Origin: Clostridia bacterium
GTDB taxonomy: Bacteria; Bacillota_A; Clostridia; Oscillospirales; CAG-272
DNA length: 64,000 nt
Assembly: GCA_017452945.1 (NCBI GenBank)
Contig: JAFTLD010000081.1
Span: 4,097-68,096 of the forward strand
Direction: 5' to 3'
Position numbers and translations under genes: made by a program. Under the pieces are notes generated by a model, which worked only from the letters and a program-made list of their open reading frames with translations, did not search any database and was not told the origin of the DNA. Within the stretch, counting starts at the first letter, position 1, and every line of letters begins with the position of its first letter. Shown here in pieces: positions 1-8,934 of the stretch.

Positions 1-2
1 TG

Positions 3-1718
3 ACGCATGCTGACGGTAGTGTCGATGAGTATACGTGTAATTGTTATGTTTATCTACCATCGGGGGCATATTCTGTTTCCTCAAGTAATGCCTTATATTT
101 GGATACGCAGGATAATTATGCAAATGCCGGAAGTTATATGGTATTTAAAGAATCCGAAGATTTCTGTGAAGAAAACCGTACACAGCTATTTAGATTCGCA
201 TACGTGGGTGGTGGGCAGTACTTAATTTCTTCAATGGTGTATCATGACAACCATTTATCGATAGAATCGAATAGTGGTAACGTGTTGATTGGAGCAACGA
301 GCGGATCATCTCAAGGTTTGAAGTGGGTATTGGATGAGAATTATTCCGGTTGTATCATAAAAATATCCGAAGGAGCTAACTGGTGCTGGACTATGGATTC
401 CTCAAGTGGAGATACGCCGACTTTGAAATATGCAAGTTATGCAAATGCAAGCAATCAAAGATGGAATATAAACCGAGAGTTCGAAAGTATGATTGGTGTA
501 GAATATATAGATCCGCTTGACTGTGTTGTTTTGCATAATTATCGTGCTTTAGAGGTGATTACATATTCGACCACATTAGATGATATAAACGTAACTTGGT
601 CGAGCTTGGATCTGAATACGTTTTTTCAAGACGATACAGCGAGTTTGGTGCAAGGACGCGGTGTTGGCGAAGCACGCGTCAGGGCAACCGTATCCAATTC
701 GTCAATGCAGACGCAAAAAGATTTTTCAATTTGGGTTATACCTGCGTTTGACGGATATTACAGTGTAAAGAATTGTGGTTCAGGAGAAAGCATATATACA
801 GATTCATATCTTGAAGGAGCACAGCAGGAAGCCAATTCTTCCTGTCAAACGTTACAAACCGGCTGGTATTTAGAGTATGCATTTGAGGGATACTATCGAA
901 TAAAGTCAGCCTATAACGGGCTATATCTTAATGCAACCTCATATAGTGTAAGTCAGACGTCACAATCATTGCTATCAACATATTGGAGATTTGTGGAAGC
1001 TGAAGGTAGTAGTTCAGATGATCCACACTATAATATGGTCAATTTATCGGAACAGTTAGAGGGGAAGGTATTGGCAGTATCATTTGACTCAAATACTTCC
1101 GTAATCATGGACGATGAAACAAATATAAACTACTACTTAGACGAATGGAATCTGATTCCATGGGGACGAGATGCGTATATGTTAGGCATTTTAGACAGAA
1201 CGGTCGGTCATGATCATGACAGCGTGTTCTATGAAATACAGGATGAGTTGAATATGCTCGGTTATACGTATCAAACAATAAGAAGCGCTGACTATATGTT
1301 TTTGGAAGATGTTGAAGCAGTGCTTTCATCTGTTAAGTTTTTTGCATTCAGAGGTCACGGATTATCAATGTCTGATAAGACGGGAATAAGCATTGGATCA
1401 AATTCCGTTTACTCCACAAGCATTTATGATTTTGGGAATGAAGAACCTATACTTGATATGAGTGAATGTGATATTGCATTGTTCATTGGCTGTGAAACAG
1501 GCAACCATGACACACAAAGCTTACCGGATGCCGCTGTAAAAGCAGGTGCTGATTGCGCAATAGGATTTACAACAACGATTGGGTGTGGCAATGCGAACAC
1601 TTGGCTTGAAGAATTTATCTCATATTACGTGGCGGCAAATGGGGATGTTGATGCTGCACTTGTTGGCATGAGTGATGCAGGTGTTGCTTTATCTAACGTA
1701 GTGAAAAAAGTTGGTTAA
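3..1718 (+). CDS. Secreted protein with ricin-like repeats and a C-terminal caspase-like (clan CD) domain; 5' end missing
   Basis: The reading frame is open to the left window edge, so the true start and any signal peptide lie outside; the first start-like codon (TTG at 99) is not convincing. Two stretches (about 220-480 and 740-1010) have the spaced aromatic/Gly pattern and closing 'NQRWNI' or 'YWRFVE' of ricin-type beta-trefoil or RICIN-like carbohydrate-binding modules. An Ig-like segment lies between them. The last 150 residues contain 'FAFRGHG' (His codon 1356-1358) and 'LFIGCETG' (Cys codon 1491-1493), the spacing and context of the His/Cys dyad of caspase-like peptidases (CHAT, C25). 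The likely role is an exported carbohydrate-binding protein with a protease or protease-like domain; that is inference. The gene is clearly more A+T-rich than the housekeeping genes that follow, like the next gene, which suggests an acquired region. Its stop lies just before the next gene's ribosome binding site, so the two are probably co-transcribed. Confidence 0.65.
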   Translation, partial: THADGSVDEYTCNCYVYLPSGAYSVSSSNALYLDTQDNYANAGSYMVFKESEDFCEENRTQLFRFAYVGGGQYLISSMVYHDNHLSIESNSGNVLIGATSGSSQGLKWVLDENYSGCIIKISEGANWCWTMDSSSGDTPTLKYASYANASNQRWNINREFESMIGVEYIDPLDCVVLHNYRALEVITYSTTLDDINVTWSSLDLNTFFQDDTASLVQGRGVGEARVRATVSNSSMQTQKDFSIWVIPAFDGYYSVKNCGSGESIYTDSYLEGAQQEANSSCQTLQTGWYLEYAFEGYYRIKSAYNGLYLNATSYSVSQTSQSLLSTYWRFVEAEGSSSDDPHYNMVNLSEQLEGKVLAVSFDSNTSVIMDDETNINYYLDEWNLIPWGRDAYMLGILDRTVGHDHDSVFYEIQDELNMLGYTYQTIRSADYMFLEDVEAVLSSVKFFAFRGHGLSMSDKTGISIGSNSVYSTSIYDFGNEEPILDMSECDIALFIGCETGNHDTQSLPDAAVKAGADCAIGFTTTIGCGNANTWLEEFISYYVAANGDVDAALVGMSDAGVALSNVVKKVG

Positions 1719-1728
1719 GGAGGTTTCT

Positions 1729-2754
1729 ATGAAACGATTAAGTATAGTATTTATAATTGCGATAATACTTTTAGGCATATTCACGGCATGCAATACGTCT
1801 GAAGTACCAAAAGAACAGGCTACCGAGGCAAATAAAGACACGACGATATCCAATCAGAGTGGCATACAAGAAACAGCAACATCCGTTGGTGATATTACTG
1901 AGGTTGATGTAAGTGATCAACCCGAAGATGATGTGCAAATTGAAACGCCTTATACAGTTCTGGTAATCGGTCCATATGATGGCTCCGGAGTAATTGAAGG
2001 AACAGACTATGTAATCAAAGAGAACGGTACCTATACTGACAGTACCGTGGCTCCAAATTATTCCATGTCTACAGATGAAGGAAAGAGTTTGGAGTTTGCT
2101 TATCAAAAGACCACTTCGGAATCATTTAGTGGATCAGTCATACATACGTATAAAGCGGAAAATGGTGTCGAAATCAAGCTGAATGAAACCCTTGATCAAA
2201 TAGTGTTTTACAATGAAAAGGCTGTTTATAAATCAAATGAAAACAAGCCACAAATGTCGGAACAGGAGTGCTTGCAAATTGCGCAGGACTATTTGATGAG
2301 TTTAACAGAACATGCAGATCAGTATGAATATACTCATTTGTTGTATGATTATGATGGTGACAAACAAGGTGGCCCTTGTTATGGCTTTCAGTTTACACGG
2401 CTTTTAGGAAATTATACAACATATGATGTTTTAATTGTGTCTGTATCCAAAACGGGAGATGTTACGGTTTACAACCGATGTAACTTTGGCTGCGCAGACG
2501 GCATTATTTTGCCAAGCGAGCAGGAGTATGCCCAAATGCAAGCCTCTGCCATCAAAGCTATGGAAAAAATGTACGAAGGTAGAAAATACACCTATGAGCT
2601 TCGTGACGTTTATATCAGTTATGATGCACAAGGTAAGCTTGCCGTGGAATTTTTGATCGACATGGACGTATGGCCGCAAAACGCTGGCGAGGACGCTACA
2701 CCATGGGCTGAGCTTTGCCATTTGTTGATTTATCCCGAAGACCTTGCTGCATAG
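1729..2754 (+). CDS. Lipoprotein of unknown function with a PepSY-like C-terminal region
   Basis: 341 residues. I chose ATG 1729 because TAAGGAGG ends 6 bases upstream; the TTG at 1711 would put the Shine-Dalgarno inside the gene. A basic N-terminus, a hydrophobic stretch and 'GIFTAC' (Cys21) make a lipobox, so the mature protein should be lipid-anchored outside the membrane. An acidic, Thr/Glu-rich linker (to about residue 80) is followed by a globular domain with 'LDQIVFYN', 'MSEQECLQIAQDYL' and 'VSKTGDVTVYN'. The same order of motifs occurs in the extracellular part of the anti-sigma-like protein at 40257-41333 ('TDQIAFYS', 'LTELEVRSYAESFI', 'VDRSGHISCYN'), so the two probably share a fold, loosely PepSY-like. 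It sits 10 bases after the caspase-like gene and is equally A+T-rich. A strong hairpin follows. Function unknown. Confidence 0.7.
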   Translation: MKRLSIVFIIAIILLGIFTACNTSEVPKEQATEANKDTTISNQSGIQETATSVGDITEVDVSDQPEDDVQIETPYTVLVIGPYDGSGVIEGTDYVIKENGTYTDSTVAPNYSMSTDEGKSLEFAYQKTTSESFSGSVIHTYKAENGVEIKLNETLDQIVFYNEKAVYKSNENKPQMSEQECLQIAQDYLMSLTEHADQYEYTHLLYDYDGDKQGGPCYGFQFTRLLGNYTTYDVLIVSVSKTGDVTVYNRCNFGCADGIILPSEQEYAQMQASAIKAMEKMYEGRKYTYELRDVYISYDAQGKLAVEFLIDMDVWPQNAGEDATPWAELCHLLIYPEDLAA

Positions 2755-2811
2755 AAAGCGCAAGACAATAGCCAAAAAGCATATTTTTATCGCCAGGACA
2801 ATATTTTCTTT

Positions 2812-2846
2812 ATCCCCCGCGGCAATTTACCGCGGGGGATTTTTAC
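2812..2846 (+). terminator. Intrinsic terminator after the lipoprotein gene
   Basis: A perfect 11-bp stem (2812-2822 with 2830-2840), a 7-base loop and a T-rich tail. It separates the A+T-rich accessory region from the infC operon. Confidence 0.85.
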
Positions 2847-2884
2847 GAAAAACACGGCAAAGGTAAAAAATTTTCAAAAAGCTA

Positions 2885-2913
2885 TTGACAAAATCAAGAT
2901 CCTGTGGTAAAAT
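2885..2913 (+). promoter_or_regulatory. Sigma-A promoter of the infC-rpmI-rplT operon
   Basis: TTGACA at 2885-2890, a 17-base spacer and TAAAAT at 2908-2913, with TG one base before it (extended -10). Transcription should start near 2920, leaving about 150 bases of untranslated leader. Confidence 0.8.
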
Positions 2914-2919
2914 AGCACG

Positions 2920-3058
2920 GTAAATGAAGTGAAGCCCCTCGGTTTCCACCCTGCCGCCGCAGAGCGCGCATGGGTTGATATTCTCTTTTCTTGTATCGGC
3001 AGCAGTCGGTGCAGTGGGCGTACGGGGGCAGAATGCTTCTGTACGATTTTTATTTTTC
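2920..3058 (+). promoter_or_regulatory. infC operon leader with attenuator hairpin (L20-leader type)
   Basis: Between the promoter and the infC ribosome binding site lie about 140 structured bases with no credible gene. The leader ends in an 11-bp hairpin (3019-3029 with 3035-3045, including G-U pairs) followed by a T-rich run (3046-3056), which is the form of an intrinsic terminator ahead of the first gene. In Bacillus and relatives the infC-rpmI-rplT leader binds L20 and is attenuated; the position and terminator here fit that arrangement. Whether the L20-binding fold is present was not shown by a covariance model. Confidence 0.6.
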
Positions 3059-3072
3059 GGAGGTGCAGTCCT

Positions 3073-3597
3073 ATCGCTACCAATCAAAAAGACACGCTTA
3101 TCAATGAAGAGATCAACTGTGCGCAGATCCGTGTGATCGGCACTGACGGCGCTATGCTCGGTATCATGAGCTCTGATCAGGCACTTCAGATGGCTTACGA
3201 CAAGTCGCTGGATCTTGTGATGATGTCTCCCGACGCCAATCCCCCCGTGTGCAAGATCATGGACTACGGCAAATACCGCTTTGAAAAGGATAAGCGCGAG
3301 AAGGAAGCAAAAAAGAAGCAGCAGGTCATTGAGATCAAGGAGATCCAGCTTTCCTGCCGTATCGACACCCACGACTATGAAACCAAGATGAAGCGCGGCC
3401 GTAAGTTCTTGGAGCAGGGCAATAAGGTCAAGGTCGTTCTTGTGTTCCACGGCCGTGAAATGAGCCACCAGCAGCTCGGCAAGGATATGATTGAGAGATT
3501 TATCACAGACGTTGCCGATCTGGGTACAACGGACAAAAAGCCCGTGCTGAACGGCAAGCTGCTCAGCGTGGTCGTCTCGCCCATCAAGAAAAAATAA
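3073..3597 (+). CDS. infC: Translation initiation factor IF-3, with ATC start codon
   Basis: 174 residues, the usual IF-3 length. IF-3 binds the 30S subunit, checks start codon and initiator tRNA, and prevents early 50S joining. The N-domain carries 'INEEINCAQIRVIG' and the linker/C-domain 'PPVCKIMDYGKYRFE' and 'KEIQLSCRIDTHDYETK', both IF-3 signatures. The start is ATC at 3073: GGAGGTG lies 8 bases upstream, the next residues (ATNQKDTLINEEI) align with IF-3 N-termini, and no in-frame ATG or GTG fits. A non-AUG start is the known basis of IF-3 autoregulation (AUU in E. coli). First gene of the operon with rpmI and rplT. Confidence 0.95.
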   Translation: MATNQKDTLINEEINCAQIRVIGTDGAMLGIMSSDQALQMAYDKSLDLVMMSPDANPPVCKIMDYGKYRFEKDKREKEAKKKQQVIEIKEIQLSCRIDTHDYETKMKRGRKFLEQGNKVKVVLVFHGREMSHQQLGKDMIERFITDVADLGTTDKKPVLNGKLLSVVVSPIKKK

Positions 3598-3706
3598 ATT
3601 CGTTCATTTTATTCACCCGAAGGTGCGCCCTTTCCATTGCGCCCCGAGGGGAAAATGATAGTGCCTTTTGGCACGCCAATCAAAAATTGAAAAGGAGAAA
3701 AGTAAA

Positions 3707-3904
3707 ATGGGAAAGGTTAAGACACATAAGGCTTCGGCTAAGAGATTTTCCGTTACCGGAACCGGCAAGGTTAAGATGAACCACAGCCACCACCGCCACA
3801 AGCTCGGCATTAAGGATCAGAAGAGAAAGAGACATCTGCGCACCGGTGCAACCATCGCAAGCGCAAAGGTCGCTGCAAACATCAGAGAACTGATTCAGAA
3901 GTAA
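3707..3904 (+). CDS. rpmI: 50S ribosomal protein L35
   Basis: 65 residues, very basic, starting '[14 protein letters not shown]' with central 'HSHHRHKLG' and '[10 protein letters not shown]', all typical of bL35. ATG 3707 is chosen because AAAGGAG lies just upstream; an upstream TTG gives a non-homologous extension. Second gene of the infC operon. The 109 bases after infC contain a short GTGCC/GGCAC hairpin (3661-3674). Confidence 0.97.
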   Translation: MGKVKTHKASAKRFSVTGTGKVKMNHSHHRHKLGIKDQKRKRHLRTGATIASAKVAANIRELIQK

Positions 3905-3936
3905 TCGGAAGAAATTAGCAGAAGGAGGATAAGAAA

Positions 3937-4290
3937 ATGGCAAGAGTTAAGGGCGCAATGATGGCGCGCAAGAGAAGAAATAAAATTCTGAAGGCTGCAA
4001 AGGGCTACTGGGGTGCTAAGTCCAAGCACTTCAAGATGGCTAAGCAAGCCGTAATGAAGTCCGGCAACTATGCGTTTGCCGGCAGAAAGATGAAGAAGAG
4101 AGATTTCCGTCGTCTGTGGATCACCAGAATTTCCGCAGCTTGCAAGGCAAACGGTATGAACTACTCCACCTTCATGAACGGTCTGAAGAAGGCTAACGTA
4201 ACCCTGAACAGAAAGATGCTGTCCGAGATCGCTATCAGCGATCCTGCTGCATTCACCGCTCTGTGCGAGCAGGCTAAGGCTGCTCTGTAA
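3937..4290 (+). CDS. rplT: 50S ribosomal protein L20
   Basis: 117 residues, full length for bL20: '[19 protein letters not shown]', '[13 protein letters not shown]', '[18 protein letters not shown]'. L20 is an early assembly protein that binds 23S rRNA. In Firmicutes it also represses its own operon through the leader, so it is the probable effector of the attenuator upstream of infC. Preceded by AGAAGGAGG. Confidence 0.98.
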   Translation: MARVKGAMMARKRRNKILKAAKGYWGAKSKHFKMAKQAVMKSGNYAFAGRKMKKRDFRRLWITRISAACKANGMNYSTFMNGLKKANVTLNRKMLSEIAISDPAAFTALCEQAKAAL

Positions 4291-4299
4291 TTGAATATT

Positions 4300-4343
4300 G
4301 GGGATGCCCGCGCGTGACGCAGGCATCCCCAGTTGCATTTTAT
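4300..4343 (+). terminator. Terminator-like hairpin after rplT
   Basis: A 9-bp perfect stem (4300-4308 with 4322-4330) with a 13-base loop and a weak T-rich tail. It probably ends or reduces transcription of the ribosomal operon before the methyltransferase gene. Confidence 0.6.
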
Positions 4344-4380
4344 TGGTATGGCAAAATCCTTGAAAACGGAGGACATTTCC

Positions 4381-5235
4381 ATGGAACAAGCCCCCATGAT
4401 CATTACCTCAAGACAAAACCAATACGTCACTCTTGCATGCAAGCTGCAGGACAGAAAGCACCGCGAGAGTGAAAAATTGTTCCGTTTTGACGGGGTCAAG
4501 TTATATTGTGAGGCTATGCTGCGCGGTGTTGAGCCGGAATTTATTCTGCTGGACGCCTCGCTTTGCGAGCAGATCGATGCCAAGGCGAAAAGCCTTTACG
4601 GGCTGGGCCTTGACGCGGCAAGCTGTCGGATCCTGCATCTTTCACACGAGCTTTTTGGGAAAATTTCGGATGAAAATGCGCCCGAGGGCATCATATGTGT
4701 TGCAAAATATATTGACAAATTTCATAAAATCGCTACAATAAATGGTAGCACCTCCGATTTGCAGGCGCTGGCGGCACCGCAGAGCGGGAAGATATTGCTG
4801 TGCGAATCCCTGCGCGACCCGGGCAACGTGGGTACGGTCATCCGAACCGCCTTTGCCTTTGGCATCGACTGGCTGATTCTGAGCGGTGACTGTGCCGACT
4901 TGTACAACCCCAAAACGCTGCGCGGTGCAATGGGTACGCTGTTCTCGCAAAAGATCCTGCGCGTGGACGATCTGCCCGCAGCCGTTACGCTTTTGCAAAG
5001 CGGTGGCAGGCGCGTGTATGCAGCCGCGCTTGACGAGCACGCAAAGCAGCTGGGCAGCTTTGGCTTTGAGCCCGGAGATTGCGCCGTGATCGGCAACGAG
5101 GGACACGGACTGTCCGCACGTATGCTGCAGGCTTGCTGTGAGAAGGTGTATATCCCCATGGCAGGCAATGCGGAATCTCTCAATGCATCGGTGGCGGCAG
5201 CCGTGCTGATGTGGGAAATGTGCCGCGAAAATTGA
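4381..5235 (+). CDS. TrmH/SpoU-family RNA 2'-O-methyltransferase
   Basis: 284 residues. ATG 4381 is chosen for CGGAGG 8 bases upstream; a TTG at 4333 would start inside the preceding hairpin. The N-terminal ~105 residues are the substrate-binding part ('ITSRQNQYVTLACKLQDRKHRE', typical of RlmB/TsnR-like proteins next to rplT). The C-terminal SpoU domain has motif 1 'LRDPGNVGTVIRTA' (about 144-157), motif 2 'IGNEGHGLS' (about 237-245) and motif 3 'LNASVAAAVLMWE', which form the trefoil-knot SAM site. It methylates a ribose, most likely in 23S rRNA; the exact nucleotide cannot be read from sequence. The position after rplT is common in Firmicutes. Confidence 0.9.
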   Translation: MEQAPMIITSRQNQYVTLACKLQDRKHRESEKLFRFDGVKLYCEAMLRGVEPEFILLDASLCEQIDAKAKSLYGLGLDAASCRILHLSHELFGKISDENAPEGIICVAKYIDKFHKIATINGSTSDLQALAAPQSGKILLCESLRDPGNVGTVIRTAFAFGIDWLILSGDCADLYNPKTLRGAMGTLFSQKILRVDDLPAAVTLLQSGGRRVYAAALDEHAKQLGSFGFEPGDCAVIGNEGHGLSARMLQACCEKVYIPMAGNAESLNASVAAAVLMWEMCREN

Positions 5236-5272
5236 TCAAAAATACCCTGATGTTTGAAAGGAGCCTTTTTGC

Positions 5273-6583
5273 ATGAACAGAGATGAAAAATTGTTTTCGG
5301 TCTGGCTGTCACTTTGCGTCGGCATTGCCAATACTGAATTTGTTTCACTGCTTGAGCAGTTTGGCTCCGCATACGCCCTGTTCCGTGCAGAGGAGGCTGA
5401 GATCGAGGCTCTGGATATCAGTGACAGCCTGAAGGGAAAGCTTTGTAACAAATCGCTGGACGAGGCTTACGGTATTCTTGATTTCTGCCAAAAGCACGGC
5501 GTTGGAATACTGTGCTATACTGATTGTGCATACCCCTCCGTGCTGCGTGCCATCAAGGCACCGCCCTGCGTGCTATACTATAAGGGGAAGCTGCCCGATT
5601 TTGAGCGGCAGCTGTTTATCAGTATGGTGGGTACTCGCAGCATGAGTGAATACGGCAAGGAGATGGCGTATAGAATAGCCTATGAGCTGGCAAGCACCGG
5701 TGTTGTGGTGGTCAGCGGTATGGCGCTTGGCGTGGATGCAGCGTGCGCTGTGGGCGCGCTTTCGGCCAATGGCTGTACGGTGGCCGTTCTGGGCTGCGGT
5801 ATCGACGTGCCGTATCCCCGTCAGCATGAAAGACTGATGCATGCCATCGAGCAAAAAGGACTGGTTATCACCGAGTTTCCACCCTCCACACCGCCAAGGG
5901 GATATCATTTCCCGCTGCGCAACCGCATTATCAGCGGTCTTGGTGCAGGTACGCTGGTAGTAGAGGCTGATCTTGGCAGCGGTGCCTTGATCACCGCAAG
6001 AGAGGCGATTGTGCAGGGAAAGGATATTTATGCCGTGCCGGGTAACGTGACCGATCCCAACACCTCCGGAACAAACGCACTGATCCGTGACGGCGCAGCC
6101 GTTGCGCTGGGTGCGCGTGACATTTTACAAAATTATGCGTTTTTGTACCGCGACAGCGTGGATACTGCCAGGCTGATGCGTGCGCAGGAGCGCTCCGATC
6201 CCGACCCCGCAGCCTTTGCACGCTACGGAGTTGGTTTGCCCGCAGCATCCGCACCTGCCAAGAGTGCAAGTGAGGTCAGACGCGAGCAGAGCTTGGAAAA
6301 GCAAGAGATGCAAAAGAAAAAGAAACCGGAGAAGGCTCCGAAAGCCGAGACTGCCAAGCAGCCCGTACCGCAGGAGCGGCAGGACGATTCGGCCAAGGTG
6401 CTGGAGGCATTTTCCCAAAGACAGCGCGACATGTTCGCGCAAATCCCGCTGGATAAGGCGATCTCGGCAGATTGGCTGGTGCGTTGCGGATACCCCACGC
6501 ACGAGGTCATGACCGCACTGACCATGTTTGAGATCAAGGGCCTTTTGCAGTCGCTGCCCGGCGGACTTTATACGCGCAAGTGA
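5273..6583 (+). CDS. dprA: DNA-processing protein DprA
   Basis: 436 residues. DprA binds incoming single-stranded DNA and loads RecA during transformation. An N-terminal SAM-like region is followed by the Rossmann-like DprA fold: 'SGMALGVDAACAVGAL' (from about 148), 'GCGIDVPYPRQHE', 'FPLRNRIISGL' (about 212) and 'YAVPGNVTDPNTSGTN'. A low-complexity Lys/Gln/Pro linker (about 325-370) leads to a C-terminal winged-helix domain, so it is longer than minimal DprA proteins. RBS AAAGGAG 9 bases before ATG 5273. It precedes topA, an order shared across Firmicutes. No other competence genes are in the window. Confidence 0.95.
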   Translation: MNRDEKLFSVWLSLCVGIANTEFVSLLEQFGSAYALFRAEEAEIEALDISDSLKGKLCNKSLDEAYGILDFCQKHGVGILCYTDCAYPSVLRAIKAPPCVLYYKGKLPDFERQLFISMVGTRSMSEYGKEMAYRIAYELASTGVVVVSGMALGVDAACAVGALSANGCTVAVLGCGIDVPYPRQHERLMHAIEQKGLVITEFPPSTPPRGYHFPLRNRIISGLGAGTLVVEADLGSGALITAREAIVQGKDIYAVPGNVTDPNTSGTNALIRDGAAVALGARDILQNYAFLYRDSVDTARLMRAQERSDPDPAAFARYGVGLPAASAPAKSASEVRREQSLEKQEMQKKKKPEKAPKAETAKQPVPQERQDDSAKVLEAFSQRQRDMFAQIPLDKAISADWLVRCGYPTHEVMTALTMFEIKGLLQSLPGGLYTRK

Positions 6584-6636
6584 TACTGAATTTGAAAACA
6601 ATCACCGTTTACGGAAAGGATAATAGATAAGAATTT

Positions 6637-8934
6637 ATGGCAAATCTGGTAATTGTGGAGTCACCCTCCAAAGCAACAACCATCAAGGGCTACTTAGGCT
6701 CTAATTATAAGGTCATCGCATCCAAGGGACACGTTCGTGACCTGCCCAAGAGTACGCTGGCCGTGGATATTGAAAACGGCTTTGACGCGCATTACATCAA
6801 CGTGCGCGGCAAGGGAGATCTGATCAAGGAGATCCGTAAGGAAGCAAAGCATGCAACCAAGGTCTTTCTTGCAACCGACCCTGACCGCGAGGGCGAGGCC
6901 ATTTCCTGGCATCTGGCGGCAGTGCTGGGGATTCCCGTGGAAAAAACCCAGCGTGTGACCTTCAACGAGATCACCAAAACCGCTGTCAAGACAGCCATCA
7001 AGCAGCCAAGACAAATTGATATGGATCTGGTCGATTCGCAAAGAGCGCGCCGTATTGTGGACAGAATCGTAGGCTATAAGATCAGCCCCTTACTCTGGAA
7101 GAACGTCAAGCCCGGTCTTTCCGCAGGCCGCGTGCAGAGCGTTGCGACCAAGATGATCGTGGAAAGAGAAAACGAGATCCGTGCATTCGTGCCCGAGGAA
7201 TACTGGACCATTGCCGCACATCTGCACACCGAGGAAGGCATGCACGTGCTTGCACGCTTTTGGGGCGATGAAAGCGGTAAGGTCAAGCTGACCTGCCGCG
7301 AACAGGCAGAGGCTGTTGTGACAGCGGTACAGGGAAAGCCTTTTATTGTGGCGGATGTCAAGCGTGCGACCAGACATAAGGCTCCCGCACCGCCCTTTAC
7401 TACCTCCACCATGCAGCAGGAGGCTTCACGTAAGCTGAGCTTCCAGTCGCAGCGTATCATGCGCGTGGCGCAGGAGCTTTACGAGGGTATCAACGTCGGC
7501 TCCGAGAACGGCGGCGTACAGGGTCTGATTACCTATATGCGTACGGACTCCTTGCGTATCTCCGAGGAGGCGCAGGGCGCAGCGCTGGCGTATATCGCAG
7601 GCAAGTACGGAGATCAGTACTGCCCCGCAACCCCCAGAACCTATAAGGTCAAGGCAGGCGCACAGGATGCGCACGAAGCCATCCGTCCGACCAAGGTCGA
7701 TCTTGAGCCTCTCAAGATCCGCAAGTATCTGACGACCGATCAGTACCGTCTTTACAAGCTGATCTGGGAGAGATTCGTTGCAAGCCAGATGCAGTCCGCA
7801 GAGCTGGCAACGCTGAGCGTGGACTTCGTTTCCGAGGGCTATATCTTCCGTGCCGGCGGCTATACCGTGACCTTCCCCGGTTATATGGTCATGTACGAGG
7901 AATCCACCGATGAAAAGGCGGATGAGAACGACCCCGATCAGATGAGTGATATCCGTCTGCCCGATATGAAGAAGGAGCAGGAATGGCAGAGCGATTCCGT
8001 GGATCCCGCCCGCCATTATACCGAGCCGCCCGCACGCTACACCGAGGCTACGCTGATCAAGAACTTAGAGGAAAAGGGCATCGGCAGACCCTCCACCTAT
8101 ACCACCATCATTACCAACATTTCCAAGAATTACGTGTCCCGTGACGGCAAATCGTTGTATCCTACCGCCTACGGTGAGGTCACGACCAAGCTCATGGAGG
8201 AGAATTTCCAATCTATTGTGGATTATCGTTTTACCGCACGTATGGAGAACGATCTGGACTCGATCGAAAAGGGCAACGTACCCATGAACAGCGTGCTGGA
8301 TAAGTTTTGGAGTAATTTCTCCGGCCAGCTGGAGAGCGCGGAGCAGGCGCTGGCATCCACCAGCTACGAGCTGCCCGTGGAAAAGACCGACATCATCTGC
8401 GACAAGTGCGGTGCGACCATGATCGTCAAGAACGGCCGCTTTGGTAAGTTTGCCGCATGTCCCAACTATCCCACCTGTAAGAATACCAAGCCTCTGAACG
8501 CAGGCAAGTCTGCCGACAAGGCAGAGGGCGAGCAGACCGAGAAAAAGGTCGTGCTGGCTGATTTCAAGTGCGAAAAGTGCGGTGGCGATATGGTATTGCG
8601 TACAGGTCGCTACGGCAGCTTCTACGCTTGTGCCAATTACCCCACCTGTGCATTCACCAAGCCCAGAACCAAGGACATCGGTGTTCCTTGCCCCAAGTGC
8701 GGCAGCAAGGTGGTTATGAAGTATGGTAAGAATAAAACTGTATTTTACAGCTGTGAAAAGTATCCCACGTGTGATTTCTCTTCCTGGGATATGCCGATAG
8801 CAGAGAAGTGTCCCGGTTGCGGCGGTACGCTGTTCCGCAAGAAGGGTAAAGCACTCATCGTTTGCCACGATAAGGCTTGCGGCTATACAAGAGAAGCAAC
8901 CGAAAAAGAAATGACCGGTGAGGGTGAAGCATAA
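6637..8934 (+). CDS. topA: DNA topoisomerase I
   Basis: 765 residues, type IA topoisomerase that relaxes negative supercoils. Toprim start 'VIVESPSKATTIKGYLG', acidic motif 'ATDPDREGEAISWHL', 'GLSAGRVQSVA', and the catalytic Tyr300 in 'ITYMRTDS'. The C-terminus has four Cys4 zinc ribbons, the first three ending in the Topo I pattern 'C(P/A/E)xYPTC' and the last shorter ('CPGCGGTL...CHDKAC'). It overlaps the next gene by one base (TAATG), so it is probably translationally coupled to trmFO. Confidence 0.98.
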   Translation: MANLVIVESPSKATTIKGYLGSNYKVIASKGHVRDLPKSTLAVDIENGFDAHYINVRGKGDLIKEIRKEAKHATKVFLATDPDREGEAISWHLAAVLGIPVEKTQRVTFNEITKTAVKTAIKQPRQIDMDLVDSQRARRIVDRIVGYKISPLLWKNVKPGLSAGRVQSVATKMIVERENEIRAFVPEEYWTIAAHLHTEEGMHVLARFWGDESGKVKLTCREQAEAVVTAVQGKPFIVADVKRATRHKAPAPPFTTSTMQQEASRKLSFQSQRIMRVAQELYEGINVGSENGGVQGLITYMRTDSLRISEEAQGAALAYIAGKYGDQYCPATPRTYKVKAGAQDAHEAIRPTKVDLEPLKIRKYLTTDQYRLYKLIWERFVASQMQSAELATLSVDFVSEGYIFRAGGYTVTFPGYMVMYEESTDEKADENDPDQMSDIRLPDMKKEQEWQSDSVDPARHYTEPPARYTEATLIKNLEEKGIGRPSTYTTIITNISKNYVSRDGKSLYPTAYGEVTTKLMEENFQSIVDYRFTARMENDLDSIEKGNVPMNSVLDKFWSNFSGQLESAEQALASTSYELPVEKTDIICDKCGATMIVKNGRFGKFAACPNYPTCKNTKPLNAGKSADKAEGEQTEKKVVLADFKCEKCGGDMVLRTGRYGSFYACANYPTCAFTKPRTKDIGVPCPKCGSKVVMKYGKNKTVFYSCEKYPTCDFSSWDMPIAEKCPGCGGTLFRKKGKALIVCHDKACGYTREATEKEMTGEGEA

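Noticed and set aside
2929..3072. An upstream ATG extension of infC
   Set aside because: The 48 extra residues lie in the structured leader and do not resemble IF-3.
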